A DNA stretch of 64,000 bases from assembly GCF_918741285.1 (NCBI RefSeq), contig NZ_CAKKNC010000001.1, positions 310,001-374,000 of the forward strand. Reading direction: 5' to 3'. This DNA comes from Sphingobium sp. CECT 9361. Lineage in GTDB: Bacteria; Pseudomonadota; Alphaproteobacteria; Sphingomonadales; Sphingomonadaceae. A program made the position numbers and the translations under genes. Positions 1 to 8,664 of the stretch are shown piece by piece. The notes under the pieces are model-generated. The model had not been told where the DNA came from, searched no databases, and saw only the letters and a program-made list of their open reading frames with translations. The first letter of the stretch is position 1. Each line of letters starts with the position of its first letter.

Positions 1-873
1 GTCCCCGACCGGGCCTATAACCCGCAGAACCGCGCCGCGAATACCGATCTGCTGGACAATGGCACTCTGTACGTCGCGCGTTTCAACGCAAACGGCACAG
101 GCGAGTGGCGCGCTCTGGTACAGGGCCAGAACGGCCTCGTCCCCGGTGCCTCCGATCCGCTCAACGTTCCCAACAGTGCCACGGCGCCGACCCCGGCGAC
201 TGTCAACTTCAACAATCAGGCCGATGTGCTCGTCAACACCGCCTCGGCCGCCCGCGTCGCTGGCGGTACGCAGATGGACCGTCCGGAGTGGATCACGGTA
301 GCCCCGAACAAGCAGGCGATCTACGTCACGCTGACCAACAATAGCGGCCGTCGCAACGTCGACGCGCCGAACCCGCGGACGGCCAACCTGTGCGGCCATA
401 TCCTGAAGTTCCGGGAGACCGACGATTCGCCGCTCGCCACGGGCTTCACCTGGGAAGTGTTCCTGCTCGCCGGTAACCCCGCGCTTGCCGAGGATAATCT
501 GAAGGGCAACATCAACGGCGATATCTTCTCCAGCCCCGACGGCCTGCGTATCGACCCGCAGGGCCGCCTGTGGGTGCAGACCGATCACAATCTGACTGGC
601 TCTGTAGGGACTATCGGCGGTGTGGCGCAGACGCAGGAAAGCGCGTTCGGCAACAACAGCATGTATCATGTCGACCAGACGTCAAAGCTGTCCAAGCGGT
701 TCCTGGTGGGCCCGGTCGGCTGCGAGATCACCGGCATTGCCTATACGCCGGACCTCAAGAACTTCTTCATCAACATCCAGCACCCCACGGGTAACTGGCC
801 GGTGGCGGGGCAGCTGCCGCGCTCTTCCACCATCGTGGTGAGCCGCACGGACGCGCAGCCGGTCGGCAACTGA
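1..873 (+). CDS. PhoX/DUF839 family protein, C-terminal part
   Basis: The reading frame is open from the first base, so this is the 3' end of a gene whose start lies outside the window; the internal ATG at 226 is not the true start. The protein resembles the beta-propeller PhoX (DUF839) group of secreted phosphatases: it contains a RPEWITV stretch, a block rich in TNNS and NAPNP-like motifs (VDAPNPRTANLCG), and the family signature FSSPDGLRIDPQGRLWVQTD. PhoX enzymes are Ca/Fe-dependent, Tat-exported phosphomonoesterases, but many DUF839 proteins are uncharacterised, and the catalytic N-terminal half cannot be seen here. A terminator follows 24 bases after the stop codon. Confidence 0.8.
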   Translation, partial: VPDRAYNPQNRAANTDLLDNGTLYVARFNANGTGEWRALVQGQNGLVPGASDPLNVPNSATAPTPATVNFNNQADVLVNTASAARVAGGTQMDRPEWITVAPNKQAIYVTLTNNSGRRNVDAPNPRTANLCGHILKFRETDDSPLATGFTWEVFLLAGNPALAEDNLKGNINGDIFSSPDGLRIDPQGRLWVQTDHNLTGSVGTIGGVAQTQESAFGNNSMYHVDQTSKLSKRFLVGPVGCEITGIAYTPDLKNFFINIQHPTGNWPVAGQLPRSSTIVVSRTDAQPVGN

Positions 874-897
874 TCGGGCGTTTCATACGACGAACGG

Positions 898-925
898 AAA
901 GGCCGGGAGCGATCCCGGCCTTTTC
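898..925 (+). terminator. Rho-independent terminator after the PhoX-like gene
   Basis: A perfect 8-bp GC stem (ggccggga at 901-908 with tcccggcc at 913-920) closes a GCGA loop, is preceded by AAA and is followed by TTTT. It can also act for the minus-strand gene at 984-1514 because the A tract lies on the other side. Confidence 0.85.
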
Positions 926-983
926 TGTCTTTGGGATGGCCTGTGCGGGCGCACAACCGCCGCACATCCGGCGAAAGCGGTCA

Positions 984-1514
984 TTAATCCAGCTTGCGGA
1001 TTGTCTCTTCCAGCGTGGCGACGGTCATTCCGAATTTCCGGATGGTCATCGCATTGTGGACCGACAGGCCGTCGGGCCGCAGCGTCAGTTTCTGTTCGGC
1101 CTGCAATCCGCCCTTCATGGCGAAGCGCAGGTTCAGGACATTGTCGGTCATCACGCCCTTTACCGGCCCGGACGCATCGCTGAGCGTTCCTTCATAGCGG
1201 CCCGGCGCAACCATGCGAATACGCCAGGATCGGTTCTTGACCGGCTTGCCTTCCTCGGCGACGACTTGCGATACGGCAAGGGCGCCATCGGCTTCGACGC
1301 GGCCCGTGCTGTCGACATGAATGGCCTTGGCGCGGGACATCATGACCTTCAATCGTGCATCGCCCACCGTTCGTCCGGCGAAAAACGCTGCCGGATCGAA
1401 TTTTCGCGCGGGTGGGGCTGCGCCGATGCTCGTCGATACGCATAGCAGGCCAAGCGAGAGCAGCGCGCCCGCGCGCGTTCGCACCACATTATAACGACAG
1501 GGATTCGCCAACAT
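984..1514 (-). CDS. DUF3833-like exported protein
   Basis: A 176-residue protein with a hydrophobic N-terminal signal (residues about 13-33, ending near IGAAPPA) and a body that looks like DUF3833: FDPAAFFAGRT near the start, SWRIRMVAPGRYEGTLSD in the middle and a calycin-like alternation of strands. Its function is unknown; in this family it is usually a small envelope protein. No clear Shine-Dalgarno sequence lies before the ATG, and the GTG codons at residues 10 and 11 are possible alternative starts, although these would shorten the signal peptide. Confidence 0.6.
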   Translation of the reverse strand: MLANPCRYNVVRTRAGALLSLGLLCVSTSIGAAPPARKFDPAAFFAGRTVGDARLKVMMSRAKAIHVDSTGRVEADGALAVSQVVAEEGKPVKNRSWRIRMVAPGRYEGTLSDASGPVKGVMTDNVLNLRFAMKGGLQAEQKLTLRPDGLSVHNAMTIRKFGMTVATLEETIRKLD

Positions 1515-1667
1515 CGCGTGAGACTACGCGCATGGCGTCGCCCTCACAATGCAACAGCCTGGATATTATTCTGCCCCAGATTCGCTGGAGCAATCGCAGC
1601 GCTACTTAAGTGCGACCGGAGCTTTTCAGGCTCGCGGGTTCCGTCCCAGCGAAGCGTTGCGACGCGT

Positions 1668-3473
1668 TTACTCTTCGCCCATCCGCAATGCGGCGATGAA
1701 GGCTTCCTGCGGGATCTGCACGCTGCCATATTCGCGCATCCGCTTCTTGCCTTCCTTCTGCTTGTCGAGCAGCTTTTTCTTGCGGCTGATGTCACCACCA
1801 TAGCATTTGGCGGTCACGTCCTTGCGCATCGCCGCAATCGTCTCGCGCGCGATCACCTTGCCGCCGATGGCTGCCTGAATCGGGATCTTGAACAGGTGGC
1901 GGGGGATCAGGTCTTTCAGCCGTTCGCACATGCCGCGTCCGCGCGTTTCTGCCGTGCCGCGATGCACGATCATGCTCAGCGCATCGACTGGCTCGGCATT
2001 GACCATGATGCTCATCTTGACCAGATCGCCTTCGCGATAGCCGATCTGGTGATAGTCGAAGCTGGCATAGCCGCGGCTGATGCTCTTCAGACGGTCGTAG
2101 AAATCGAACACCACTTCGTTGAGCGGCAGTTCGTATGTCACCTGCGCACGCCCGCCGACATAGGTCAGGTTCTTCTGGATACCGCGCCGGTCCTGACACA
2201 GCTTCAGGATGGAGCCGAGATATTCGTCGGGGCAGTAGATGATCGCCTCGATCCACGGTTCCTCGATGCTGCCGATCTTCGTGGGATCGGGCATGTCGGC
2301 GGGATTATGCAGTTCGATCTCGCCATTATTGTGCGTCAACTGGATCTTGTAGACCACCGACGGCGCGGTGGTAATCAGGTCCAGGTCATATTCGCGCGTC
2401 AGCCGCTCCTGAATGATTTCCAGATGCAGCAGGCCCAAAAACCCGCAGCGGAAGCCAAAGCCCAGCGCCGCGCTGCTTTCCATCTCGAAACTGAAAGAGG
2501 CGTCGTTCAACCGCAGCTTGGAAATGCTGTCGCGCAGTTTGTCGAAGTCCGCGGCGTCGACGGGAAAGAGCCCGCAGAACACCACCGGCTGCACTTCCTT
2601 GAACCCCGGCAGCGGCTTGGCAGCGGGATTCTTGACCGTGGTGATGGTGTCGCCGACGCGCGTCTGGCTGATGTCCTTGATCTGCGCCGTGATAAATCCG
2701 ATTTCGCCGGCTGCGATTTCCGGCAGCGTCTCGATCTTGGGACGCATACAGCCGACGCGGTCGATCAGATGTTCGGTCCCGCCGATCATGAACTTGATGT
2801 TCTGGCCCTTCTTGATCACGCCATTGACGACGCGGACCAGAATGACGACGCCCAGATAGGGGTCGTACCAGCTATCGACCAGCATCGCTTCCAGCGGCGC
2901 GTCGCGGTCGCCCTTGGGCGCGGGGATTTTCTTGACGATGGCTTCCAGAATATCGTCAATGCCGATCCCCGATTTGGCCGACGCCAGCACCGCTTCGGAC
3001 GCATCCAGACCGATGACGTCCTCGATTTCCTTGCGCACCTTTTCCGGCTCGGCGGCGGGCAAATCGATCTTGTTGATGACGGGCACGATCTCATGGTCAT
3101 GCTCGATCGACTGATACACGTTCGCCAGCGTCTGCGCTTCGACGCCTTGCGCGGCATCGACCACCAGCAAAGCGCCTTCGCACGCGGCAAGGCTGCGCGA
3201 CACTTCATAGGCGAAATCGACATGCCCCGGCGTGTCCATCAGGTTAAGCTCATAGAGCAACCCGTCGGACGCGGTGTAGTCAAGGCGCACCGTCTGCGCC
3301 TTGATCGTGATGCCGCGTTCTTTCTCAATGTCCATGTTATCAAGGACTTGCGCCGACATTTCGCGGTCGGTCAGGCCACCGCAGCGTTGGATCAGCCGGT
3401 CGGCGAGCGTGGACTTGCCATGGTCGATATGGGCGATGATAGAGAAGTTACGGATGCGGCTGAGTTCGGTCAT
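1668..3473 (-). CDS. lepA: Elongation factor 4 (LepA), translational GTPase
   Basis: A 601-residue cytoplasmic GTPase that binds the ribosome and back-translocates or remodels stalled complexes. G motifs are intact: AHIDHGKST near residues 13-21, DTPGHVDF for switch II and NKIDLP for guanine recognition; the LepA-specific C-terminal domain ends with a basic [15 protein letters not shown] stretch. The start chosen is [10 protein letters not shown], since the frame stays open a further 28 codons upstream into the spacer after the kinase gene. It begins 31 bases after the NadR-type kinase stop, so it is probably the last gene of the operon that begins at 5840. Confidence 0.96.
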   Translation of the reverse strand: MTELSRIRNFSIIAHIDHGKSTLADRLIQRCGGLTDREMSAQVLDNMDIEKERGITIKAQTVRLDYTASDGLLYELNLMDTPGHVDFAYEVSRSLAACEGALLVVDAAQGVEAQTLANVYQSIEHDHEIVPVINKIDLPAAEPEKVRKEIEDVIGLDASEAVLASAKSGIGIDDILEAIVKKIPAPKGDRDAPLEAMLVDSWYDPYLGVVILVRVVNGVIKKGQNIKFMIGGTEHLIDRVGCMRPKIETLPEIAAGEIGFITAQIKDISQTRVGDTITTVKNPAAKPLPGFKEVQPVVFCGLFPVDAADFDKLRDSISKLRLNDASFSFEMESSAALGFGFRCGFLGLLHLEIIQERLTREYDLDLITTAPSVVYKIQLTHNNGEIELHNPADMPDPTKIGSIEEPWIEAIIYCPDEYLGSILKLCQDRRGIQKNLTYVGGRAQVTYELPLNEVVFDFYDRLKSISRGYASFDYHQIGYREGDLVKMSIMVNAEPVDALSMIVHRGTAETRGRGMCERLKDLIPRHLFKIPIQAAIGGKVIARETIAAMRKDVTAKCYGGDISRKKKLLDKQKEGKKRMREYGSVQIPQEAFIAALRMGEE

Positions 3474-3504
3474 GCAGCGCCGATAGCAGCAAGCAATCGC
3501 CCTG

Positions 3505-4014
3505 TCAGCAGGCGCCCGCAATTGCAGCGATTGCAGCATCGAACCGCTGATCCCCATCGCCGCCGATCTGTACCCACCGCACGCCTCGTCGCTCCAGCTC
3601 CGCGCGGCACAGATCGAAGAAGCGAATCTGATCGGCGCGGTCAGGAAACATGCGCACCTCGTCCCCCACCCACGGCAGGTCGACGTTCATCAACAAATAC
3701 AGATCGCCGGTATCGCGAAAGGCATCGAGCGTCGGGTTCCGCTCACCGAACAGCATCATGCTCCACGCAGCCGTCATCAGCGGATCGGTATCCTGGAACA
3801 GCATGTCCCTGGCTTTGTGCGCCATCTCGGCGCATTGCGCGATATGGCCTTCCATGATCGCCACCAGATCGCCGGGCGTCAGGTCGGTGCCATGTGTCTC
3901 ACAATAGGTGCGGCCATATTCCGGCACCCAGACGGTGCCGAAGTGCGCGGCAAGCCGCGCTGCCAAAGTCGACTTGCCCGTACTCTCCGGCCCATGCAGC
4001 ACAATGTTACGCAC
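3505..4014 (-). CDS. NadR-type ribosylnicotinamide kinase (AAA P-loop)
   Basis: A 169-residue nucleotide kinase matching the C-terminal kinase domain of NadR. The Walker A motif GPESTGKST sits at residues 8-16, followed by VPEYGRTY, the lid/substrate segment and a DTD stretch typical of the family. It lacks the N-terminal DNA-binding and adenylyltransferase domains of enteric NadR, so it should only phosphorylate nicotinamide riboside to NMN. It overlaps the pnuC gene by 8 bases, which supports a dedicated import-and-trap salvage route for nicotinamide riboside. Confidence 0.85.
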   Translation of the reverse strand: MRNIVLHGPESTGKSTLAARLAAHFGTVWVPEYGRTYCETHGTDLTPGDLVAIMEGHIAQCAEMAHKARDMLFQDTDPLMTAAWSMMLFGERNPTLDAFRDTGDLYLLMNVDLPWVGDEVRMFPDRADQIRFFDLCRAELERRGVRWVQIGGDGDQRFDAAIAAIAGAC

Positions 4015-4561
4015 GGCGCGCGCGCATCCATTGCCTCAGCCCGACGATCGACAGGATCAGGAACACGCCATACAACCCCGCCGTCAGATGCAGCCCCCGG
4101 CTCCAGTACAAGCCAACCGCAAGCACATCGACGACGACCCAGCCGATCCAGTTCTCGATGAAGCGCTTTGCCAGCAGAAACTGCGACAGCACGCTTAGCA
4201 TCGCGACCGTCGCATCCCAGTGCGGCGCCGCTGCATCGGTATAGCGGGCCATCATGCTGCCCCATCCCGCACTGGCTGCTATGGCCATTGAAACAGCAAC
4301 CACGCGCCCTTGCCTGGAAAGCCAGCGTACGGGGACTTCCTGCCCCTGGCCAGTCCCATGCCAGTGCCACCAGCCATAGATGTTTAGGATCAGGAAGAAG
4401 CCTTGCAACAGCACATCGCTATACAATCGCGCTTCGAAGAAGATCAGGGCATACAGCGACACCATCGCGATACCGAACGGGTAATTCCATACGCTCCGTC
4501 GTACCAGCAGCACGATATTGGCCAGGCCCAGGGCCACGGCGATCCCTTCGAGTATCGACAA
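4007..4561 (-). CDS. pnuC: Nicotinamide riboside transporter PnuC
   Basis: A 184-residue membrane protein with about seven hydrophobic segments and the PnuC signatures WNYPFGI near residue 25, a WWHW aromatic cluster after the third helix, and QFLLAKRFIENWIGW in the second half. It facilitates diffusion of nicotinamide riboside, trapped inside by the kinase encoded directly downstream. The start appears to be TTG, four bases after the stop codon of the preceding gene, with little Shine-Dalgarno character, so translation is probably coupled. Confidence 0.92.
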   Translation of the reverse strand: MSILEGIAVALGLANIVLLVRRSVWNYPFGIAMVSLYALIFFEARLYSDVLLQGFFLILNIYGWWHWHGTGQGQEVPVRWLSRQGRVVAVSMAIAASAGWGSMMARYTDAAAPHWDATVAMLSVLSQFLLAKRFIENWIGWVVVDVLAVGLYWSRGLHLTAGLYGVFLILSIVGLRQWMRARRA

Positions 4562-4565
4562 CCTG

Positions 4566-5267
4566 TCAGTCCGATGCGTTGGCGACGTTATACTGGAACA
4601 ACTCCGCCTGCGTCAGGCAGCGGCGGGTGGACTTGTCGTCCCCCGATCCTTCGATGGCCTTCTGACGGTACATCACATCGGTCAGCAGTTTGCGCGATAC
4701 ACCCATGCGGATCAAAAAATCATTGTCGTCGCTCGCCAGCAGCGCAGAGCTTTGTTCGATGTCGCCGATCATATCGACGGCGCTATCGGCGTCTTCCTGT
4801 ATCTCTTCCTTGATCGCAGCGCGATCGCCCAGATGCGTGAACATGTGGACCATATACAGGCCGCCCGGCTCGACGATCCGCACCGTGCCGCCCATGAACA
4901 TGAAGTTGCATGCGGAGAAACACGCCCAGCCCTTCGGGATGCGTGTCACCACATTGGGATAATTCTTCCGGATCAGTCGCCCCGCCTCGTTACCGACCGA
5001 TGCCACGCCGCCGGGGGAGCGGAGCCAGATCTCGCTGATATCCGGATTGGCCTGCAGCGTTTGGAAGAGGCGCGGCATCAAGCCCTTGTCGATGGCGCCT
5101 TCCGCCATCAGCACCTTCATGCCGCTCTGGCTCTTCACCGTCAGTTGCATGGTTTTGTTGGTCGACCAATCGGGCTGCATCGGGCAGGTCGGGTTTTTGG
5201 GATCCGCGGTTGGGCCGGCGGCGGCAGTGAGCATCACGCCGCAAACAGCCGCTAAGACACTGCGCAC
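4566..5267 (-). CDS. Secreted ClpP/crotonase-fold protein
   Basis: A 233-residue exported protein with a short signal-like start (VLAAVCGVMLTAAAGP) and a ClpP-type fold: the oxyanion segment WLRSPGGVASVGNEAG and the likely nucleophile region WACFSACNFMFMGG, where the Ser of FSAC aligns with the Clp serine, followed by MVHMF with a possible catalytic His. Such periplasmic Clp-like proteins are common in Sphingomonadaceae but have no assigned substrate. The start is GTG, three bases past the previous stop codon, so it is in the same transcription unit as pnuC. Confidence 0.7.
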   Translation of the reverse strand: MRSVLAAVCGVMLTAAAGPTADPKNPTCPMQPDWSTNKTMQLTVKSQSGMKVLMAEGAIDKGLMPRLFQTLQANPDISEIWLRSPGGVASVGNEAGRLIRKNYPNVVTRIPKGWACFSACNFMFMGGTVRIVEPGGLYMVHMFTHLGDRAAIKEEIQEDADSAVDMIGDIEQSSALLASDDNDFLIRMGVSRKLLTDVMYRQKAIEGSGDDKSTRRCLTQAELFQYNVANASD

Positions 5268-5270
5268 CCG

Positions 5271-5840
5271 CTATGCCTGCAGGACGTAGCGCGGCTGACC
5301 TGGGCCGCGGCACATGCGTTTCTGCACGCGCGTCTCTTCGCCTTCCACGATGACGACGTCGGTTACCATCATACACTTGCTGCCGTCCGCAAGTTTGGTC
5401 GACGAATCGACTGTCGATGACCCGGACACGTTGGCGCGGGTGCCGCTTTCCCAGGAGATTGCACTGCCCGCGCCGCCCGAACGCTCGGCTTCTTCCACCG
5501 CTTGCGTGGTGGCCGTGGCTGCTTGTTCCTGTTCCTGCGGATCGAGGCGGCAGGCAATGGCTTCGGATAAGGTGTCGCTGAACTGCGACACCGGCACGAA
5601 GCTGCTGACGCCGGCACGGCTTGCGGTGCGTCCGGCGATACCGCCCGAGACGCTACCCAGCATGGCCTTTCCCTTTTTGCTCCTATCGCTTTTACATTTG
5701 GTATCGCTGCTGTCGCCGCTATCGCGTGCGCCACGGGCAAAATCGTTCAAGATACCAAATTGCGCGAACGCAGGCGATGGAATTACCGCTGCAACCGCAA
5801 GCATCATGCCTATAGGACAAATTACAGAACCACTACGCAT
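5271..5840 (-). CDS. 17-kDa-surface-antigen-like exported protein
   Basis: A 189-residue protein with a signal peptide (about residues 1-26, ending PAFAQ), a glycine-rich GSVSGGIAGRTASRAG segment typical of the Rickettsia 17-kDa glycine-zipper region, and a C-terminal domain with LDPQEQEQAA, ISWESGTRANVSGSSTV and SKCMMVTDVVIVEGEETR, the RT0821/Lpp0805-type domain. The ATG at 5840 is chosen because GGGGAAG lies five bases upstream; the longer frame would need a TTG. The gene heads the operon continuing to lepA and is preceded by a CRP-like palindrome. Confidence 0.65.
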   Translation of the reverse strand: MRSGSVICPIGMMLAVAAVIPSPAFAQFGILNDFARGARDSGDSSDTKCKSDRSKKGKAMLGSVSGGIAGRTASRAGVSSFVPVSQFSDTLSEAIACRLDPQEQEQAATATTQAVEEAERSGGAGSAISWESGTRANVSGSSTVDSSTKLADGSKCMMVTDVVIVEGEETRVQKRMCRGPGQPRYVLQA

Positions 5841-5903
5841 GAATACTTCCCCAACCTTCAACTACCATCGTATAGATGGTTACGCTGAACGGTTCCAGTT
5901 CGC

Positions 5904-5919
5904 AGTGACTGGTGTCACA
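5904..5919. promoter_or_regulatory. CRP/FNR-family-like palindrome
   Basis: The 16-mer AGTGACTGGTGTCACA holds GTGA-N6-TCAC, the core of the CRP-family consensus. It lies 64 bases upstream of the start codon at 5840 and just beyond the end of the GGDEF/EAL gene. A match of this kind can arise by chance, so the assignment is tentative. Confidence 0.4.
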
Positions 5920-5924
5920 GGCCA

Positions 5925-8552
5925 TTAGGAGGCCAAGGCGCGGAGCCCCACTGTCTTCATGCGATTGAGATCGGCCTGCACGAGAAATTCAATGCCCATG
6001 CGATCTTCTACGGACCATCGGCATTGTGCCGGCAGGACATAGCCTTCCGCCAGCTCGATCTGGAATGTCGTTCCGGTTGGCACGTTCCACAATCCTTCCA
6101 CCAGCGCACCGGTCGACGATATGTTACGGATGCGCCCATTGTAACGATGTCCATCATGGGTGACGGCCACGGACCGTAGCATCGCCTTGCGTACGGGTCG
6201 GCTGGATTGGAAGCCATCGCGCGGCACGACGGCGTGGACGTCTTTCAGGGCTTCTTTCGTAGCGTCCGCTTCCTTCGGCTTGCCATAAATATAGCCTTGC
6301 ACATGGCTCACGCCTAATGACCGGATCAGCTCCAGTTCGTCATGCGTTTCAACGCCTTCCGCCGTCGTATCCATCGACAGCGCTTCGGCCAAGCTGACGA
6401 TGGATTTGATGATCGCGCTATTGCGGCTTCCCGCTATCGCGGCACCACGCACGAAACTCTGGTCGATCTTGATCTTGTCGAATGGCGCTTTCTTCAGATA
6501 CCCCAACGAGGAATAGCCGGTGCCAAAGTCGTCCAGAGCGAGGCGAACACCGATTTTCTTAAGCCGGGCAAACATGAGGTCGGTGTCCGCATCGTCGTTC
6601 AGGAATACGCCTTCAGTGATTTCCAGTTCCAGCCGTGGGGGTGCCAAGCCTGTGCTGGCCAGCGCGCTGACAACAATGCCCGGAAAAGCTGGATTGGTGA
6701 ACTGAATGGGAGAGACGTTGACAGCCACCCGAATATGTTCCGGCCAACCGACAGCGTCTGCACAAGCGGTCCGCAACACCCATTCGCCAATTTGCGCGAT
6801 CAGGCCGGTTTCTTCCGCAATGGGAATGAACAGCGCTGGCGAAATGGCACCGCGCGTGGGGTGTTCCCAACGCAGCAGCGCTTCATAACCCGAAATCCGC
6901 TCGGTTATTGCGCTGACAACCGGCTGATAGACCAAATGCAGGCCTTCGGAGGCCAGTGCCTTGCGTAAGTCCTCTTCCAACTGTCGCCGATCTTCCGCGT
7001 CCGCATGCATCTCGGCTGAGTAAAATCGGAATATGCCGCGACCCTCGCCCTTTGCGGCATACAGCGCCAGGTCGGCGTTGCGGATCAATGCGTCCGATGT
7101 CACGCCGTCGGCAGGACACAGCGCTATGCCAATCGAGGCACCGATGACCACCTGATTGCCGTCAATGGAATAAGGTTGCGATAATGAGGCAATGATCGCC
7201 GTGGCCAAGGACGCCAATTCCCGATGGTCGATGCAGGCTGGCAGCACCACCTTGAACTCGTCGCCCCCAAGCCGACCGACACGACCCTTTTCATCGATTA
7301 TCCGCTGAAGGCGCTGGCTGACATTGCGCAGCAATTGGTCGCCTGCAGGATGCCCAAGCGTATCGTTGACGATTTTGAACCTGTCGAGATCCAGCATGAG
7401 CAGTGCGCATTCGCCCGGTTTGCCCTGTGCACCCGATACAGCTTGTTCCAATGTCCGCATCATTTGAACCCGGTTCGCCAAACCGGTCAGCGAATCATAT
7501 TGCGCCAGCCGCGTGACTTCCGCTTGGCTGCGACGGATTTCCGTCAGATCGCTGCCGCTCCCGCGAAACCCTTTGAACTGGCCGAAATCATCCACAATGG
7601 GCTGTCCCGATACCGCCCAGAACCGATCCTCTGCTACGCTGGCCACCTGAACGGAGATTTCCGAGAAAGCTGTACGAGCGGAAAAGTGGAAACCGAGGGA
7701 TCGCTCCCCGTCGTCTTTTTGCGAATATCCCTGCGTAACGAGATCGATCAATCGCTGACCTATCAGCGCCTCGCCCGGCTTTCCCAGACTTTGCGCCAAG
7801 GTTTCGGAAATATAAGTGAGCGCACCCGTACGATCCGTTTCCCAGAACCAGCCGCGCCCCGATCGTTCGAAGTCAGACAGCAGCCGTTCGGCCCGCCGCC
7901 CCCTGTGCTCGTTCGCATGGCGTGCCTGCAACCGCTGTTGATCGACGAACGCCTGACACACAGTCACAAGTGCCATGGACAGGACGAGCGCCAGCACTGC
8001 CATCCCTAACAGCAAACTCCCGCTCGCAATGGCCATGACCGTGCCAGCCCCGGAAACATAGGCCAGGCCAAGGATACGCTGGCCGCCGCAGATGCCCATG
8101 GCCAGCAATCCGACCACAAGCGTTAGCAGCGCATAAAGAGACAGGTGCACTGCCGGTACGATCGTCCATAAGCCAATGCTGTACGTAGCCCCGGAAAGCA
8201 TCATGGCTTGGAGCATGATCCACATTTGCACATGCGGGCGCTTTCGATTGATTGTCGATACGCGGGGGGCAAGACAAATAACCGCATCGAGCACAAGGAT
8301 CGTGCCAACTATCGCAACAGCAGCGGGCGTTAGAAATGCCGATTTGATGCCGGGGACTGTCGCCACGATCGCTGCCGCCACAAGCAGGCGCGCTGCGATC
8401 ATAACGGGCCAAAGTCTGGCCAGTGACCGAAGTGCCGCAATGATCCACAGGGGCGGCGCATCATGTCCGCCATCGGCAAGCCCCAGCGACATCATCAGCG
8501 ATGCAGAACGCGATTCGGGTCGGCGGTGCAGGAACGCGCGGGATAAAGACAT
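5925..8552 (-). CDS. Membrane GGDEF-EAL protein with C-terminal PilZ domain
   Basis: An 875-residue cyclic-di-GMP protein. In order: several hydrophobic helices within about residues 35-205 forming a membrane sensor region, a PAS-like domain (about 225-350, GRGWFWETDRTG), a GGDEF domain with an intact RLGGDEF active site, an EAL domain with YEALLRWEHP, NVSPIQF and DDFGTGYSSL, and a PilZ domain near 800-870 with RKAML and RNISSTGALVEG. All three nucleotide-related motifs look intact, so it may both make and cleave c-di-GMP and sense it through PilZ. The start MSLSRAFLHR at 8552 avoids overlap with the divergent reductase gene. The GGDEF-EAL-PilZ order in one chain is less common. Confidence 0.9.
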   Translation of the reverse strand: MSLSRAFLHRRPESRSASLMMSLGLADGGHDAPPLWIIAALRSLARLWPVMIAARLLVAAAIVATVPGIKSAFLTPAAVAIVGTILVLDAVICLAPRVSTINRKRPHVQMWIMLQAMMLSGATYSIGLWTIVPAVHLSLYALLTLVVGLLAMGICGGQRILGLAYVSGAGTVMAIASGSLLLGMAVLALVLSMALVTVCQAFVDQQRLQARHANEHRGRRAERLLSDFERSGRGWFWETDRTGALTYISETLAQSLGKPGEALIGQRLIDLVTQGYSQKDDGERSLGFHFSARTAFSEISVQVASVAEDRFWAVSGQPIVDDFGQFKGFRGSGSDLTEIRRSQAEVTRLAQYDSLTGLANRVQMMRTLEQAVSGAQGKPGECALLMLDLDRFKIVNDTLGHPAGDQLLRNVSQRLQRIIDEKGRVGRLGGDEFKVVLPACIDHRELASLATAIIASLSQPYSIDGNQVVIGASIGIALCPADGVTSDALIRNADLALYAAKGEGRGIFRFYSAEMHADAEDRRQLEEDLRKALASEGLHLVYQPVVSAITERISGYEALLRWEHPTRGAISPALFIPIAEETGLIAQIGEWVLRTACADAVGWPEHIRVAVNVSPIQFTNPAFPGIVVSALASTGLAPPRLELEITEGVFLNDDADTDLMFARLKKIGVRLALDDFGTGYSSLGYLKKAPFDKIKIDQSFVRGAAIAGSRNSAIIKSIVSLAEALSMDTTAEGVETHDELELIRSLGVSHVQGYIYGKPKEADATKEALKDVHAVVPRDGFQSSRPVRKAMLRSVAVTHDGHRYNGRIRNISSTGALVEGLWNVPTGTTFQIELAEGYVLPAQCRWSVEDRMGIEFLVQADLNRMKTVGLRALAS

Positions 8553-8664
8553 AGACGCTAATTGCCTGTGACTAATTGATATCTGGTTACGTAACGAACG
8601 CCCTTGCGCTTTGCACGGAGGCCATCCGGCGCTAGGATAGGCAAAACCATGAGAGGAGACCTGT

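Noticed and set aside
226..228. ATG as the start of the first gene
   Set aside because: The frame continues upstream to base 1 with PhoX-like sequence, so this is an internal methionine.
1518..3857. A 779-codon open frame on the plus strand opposite lepA and the NadR-type kinase gene
   Set aside because: It is antisense to two well-recognised genes; long frames opposite GC-rich genes arise from codon bias. The translation is His/Asp/Arg-rich with no domain.
8586..8595. GTTACGTAAC palindrome between the GGDEF/EAL gene and the ferredoxin reductase gene
   Set aside because: Only 10 bp long, so expected by chance several times in a window of this size; no second copy was seen.
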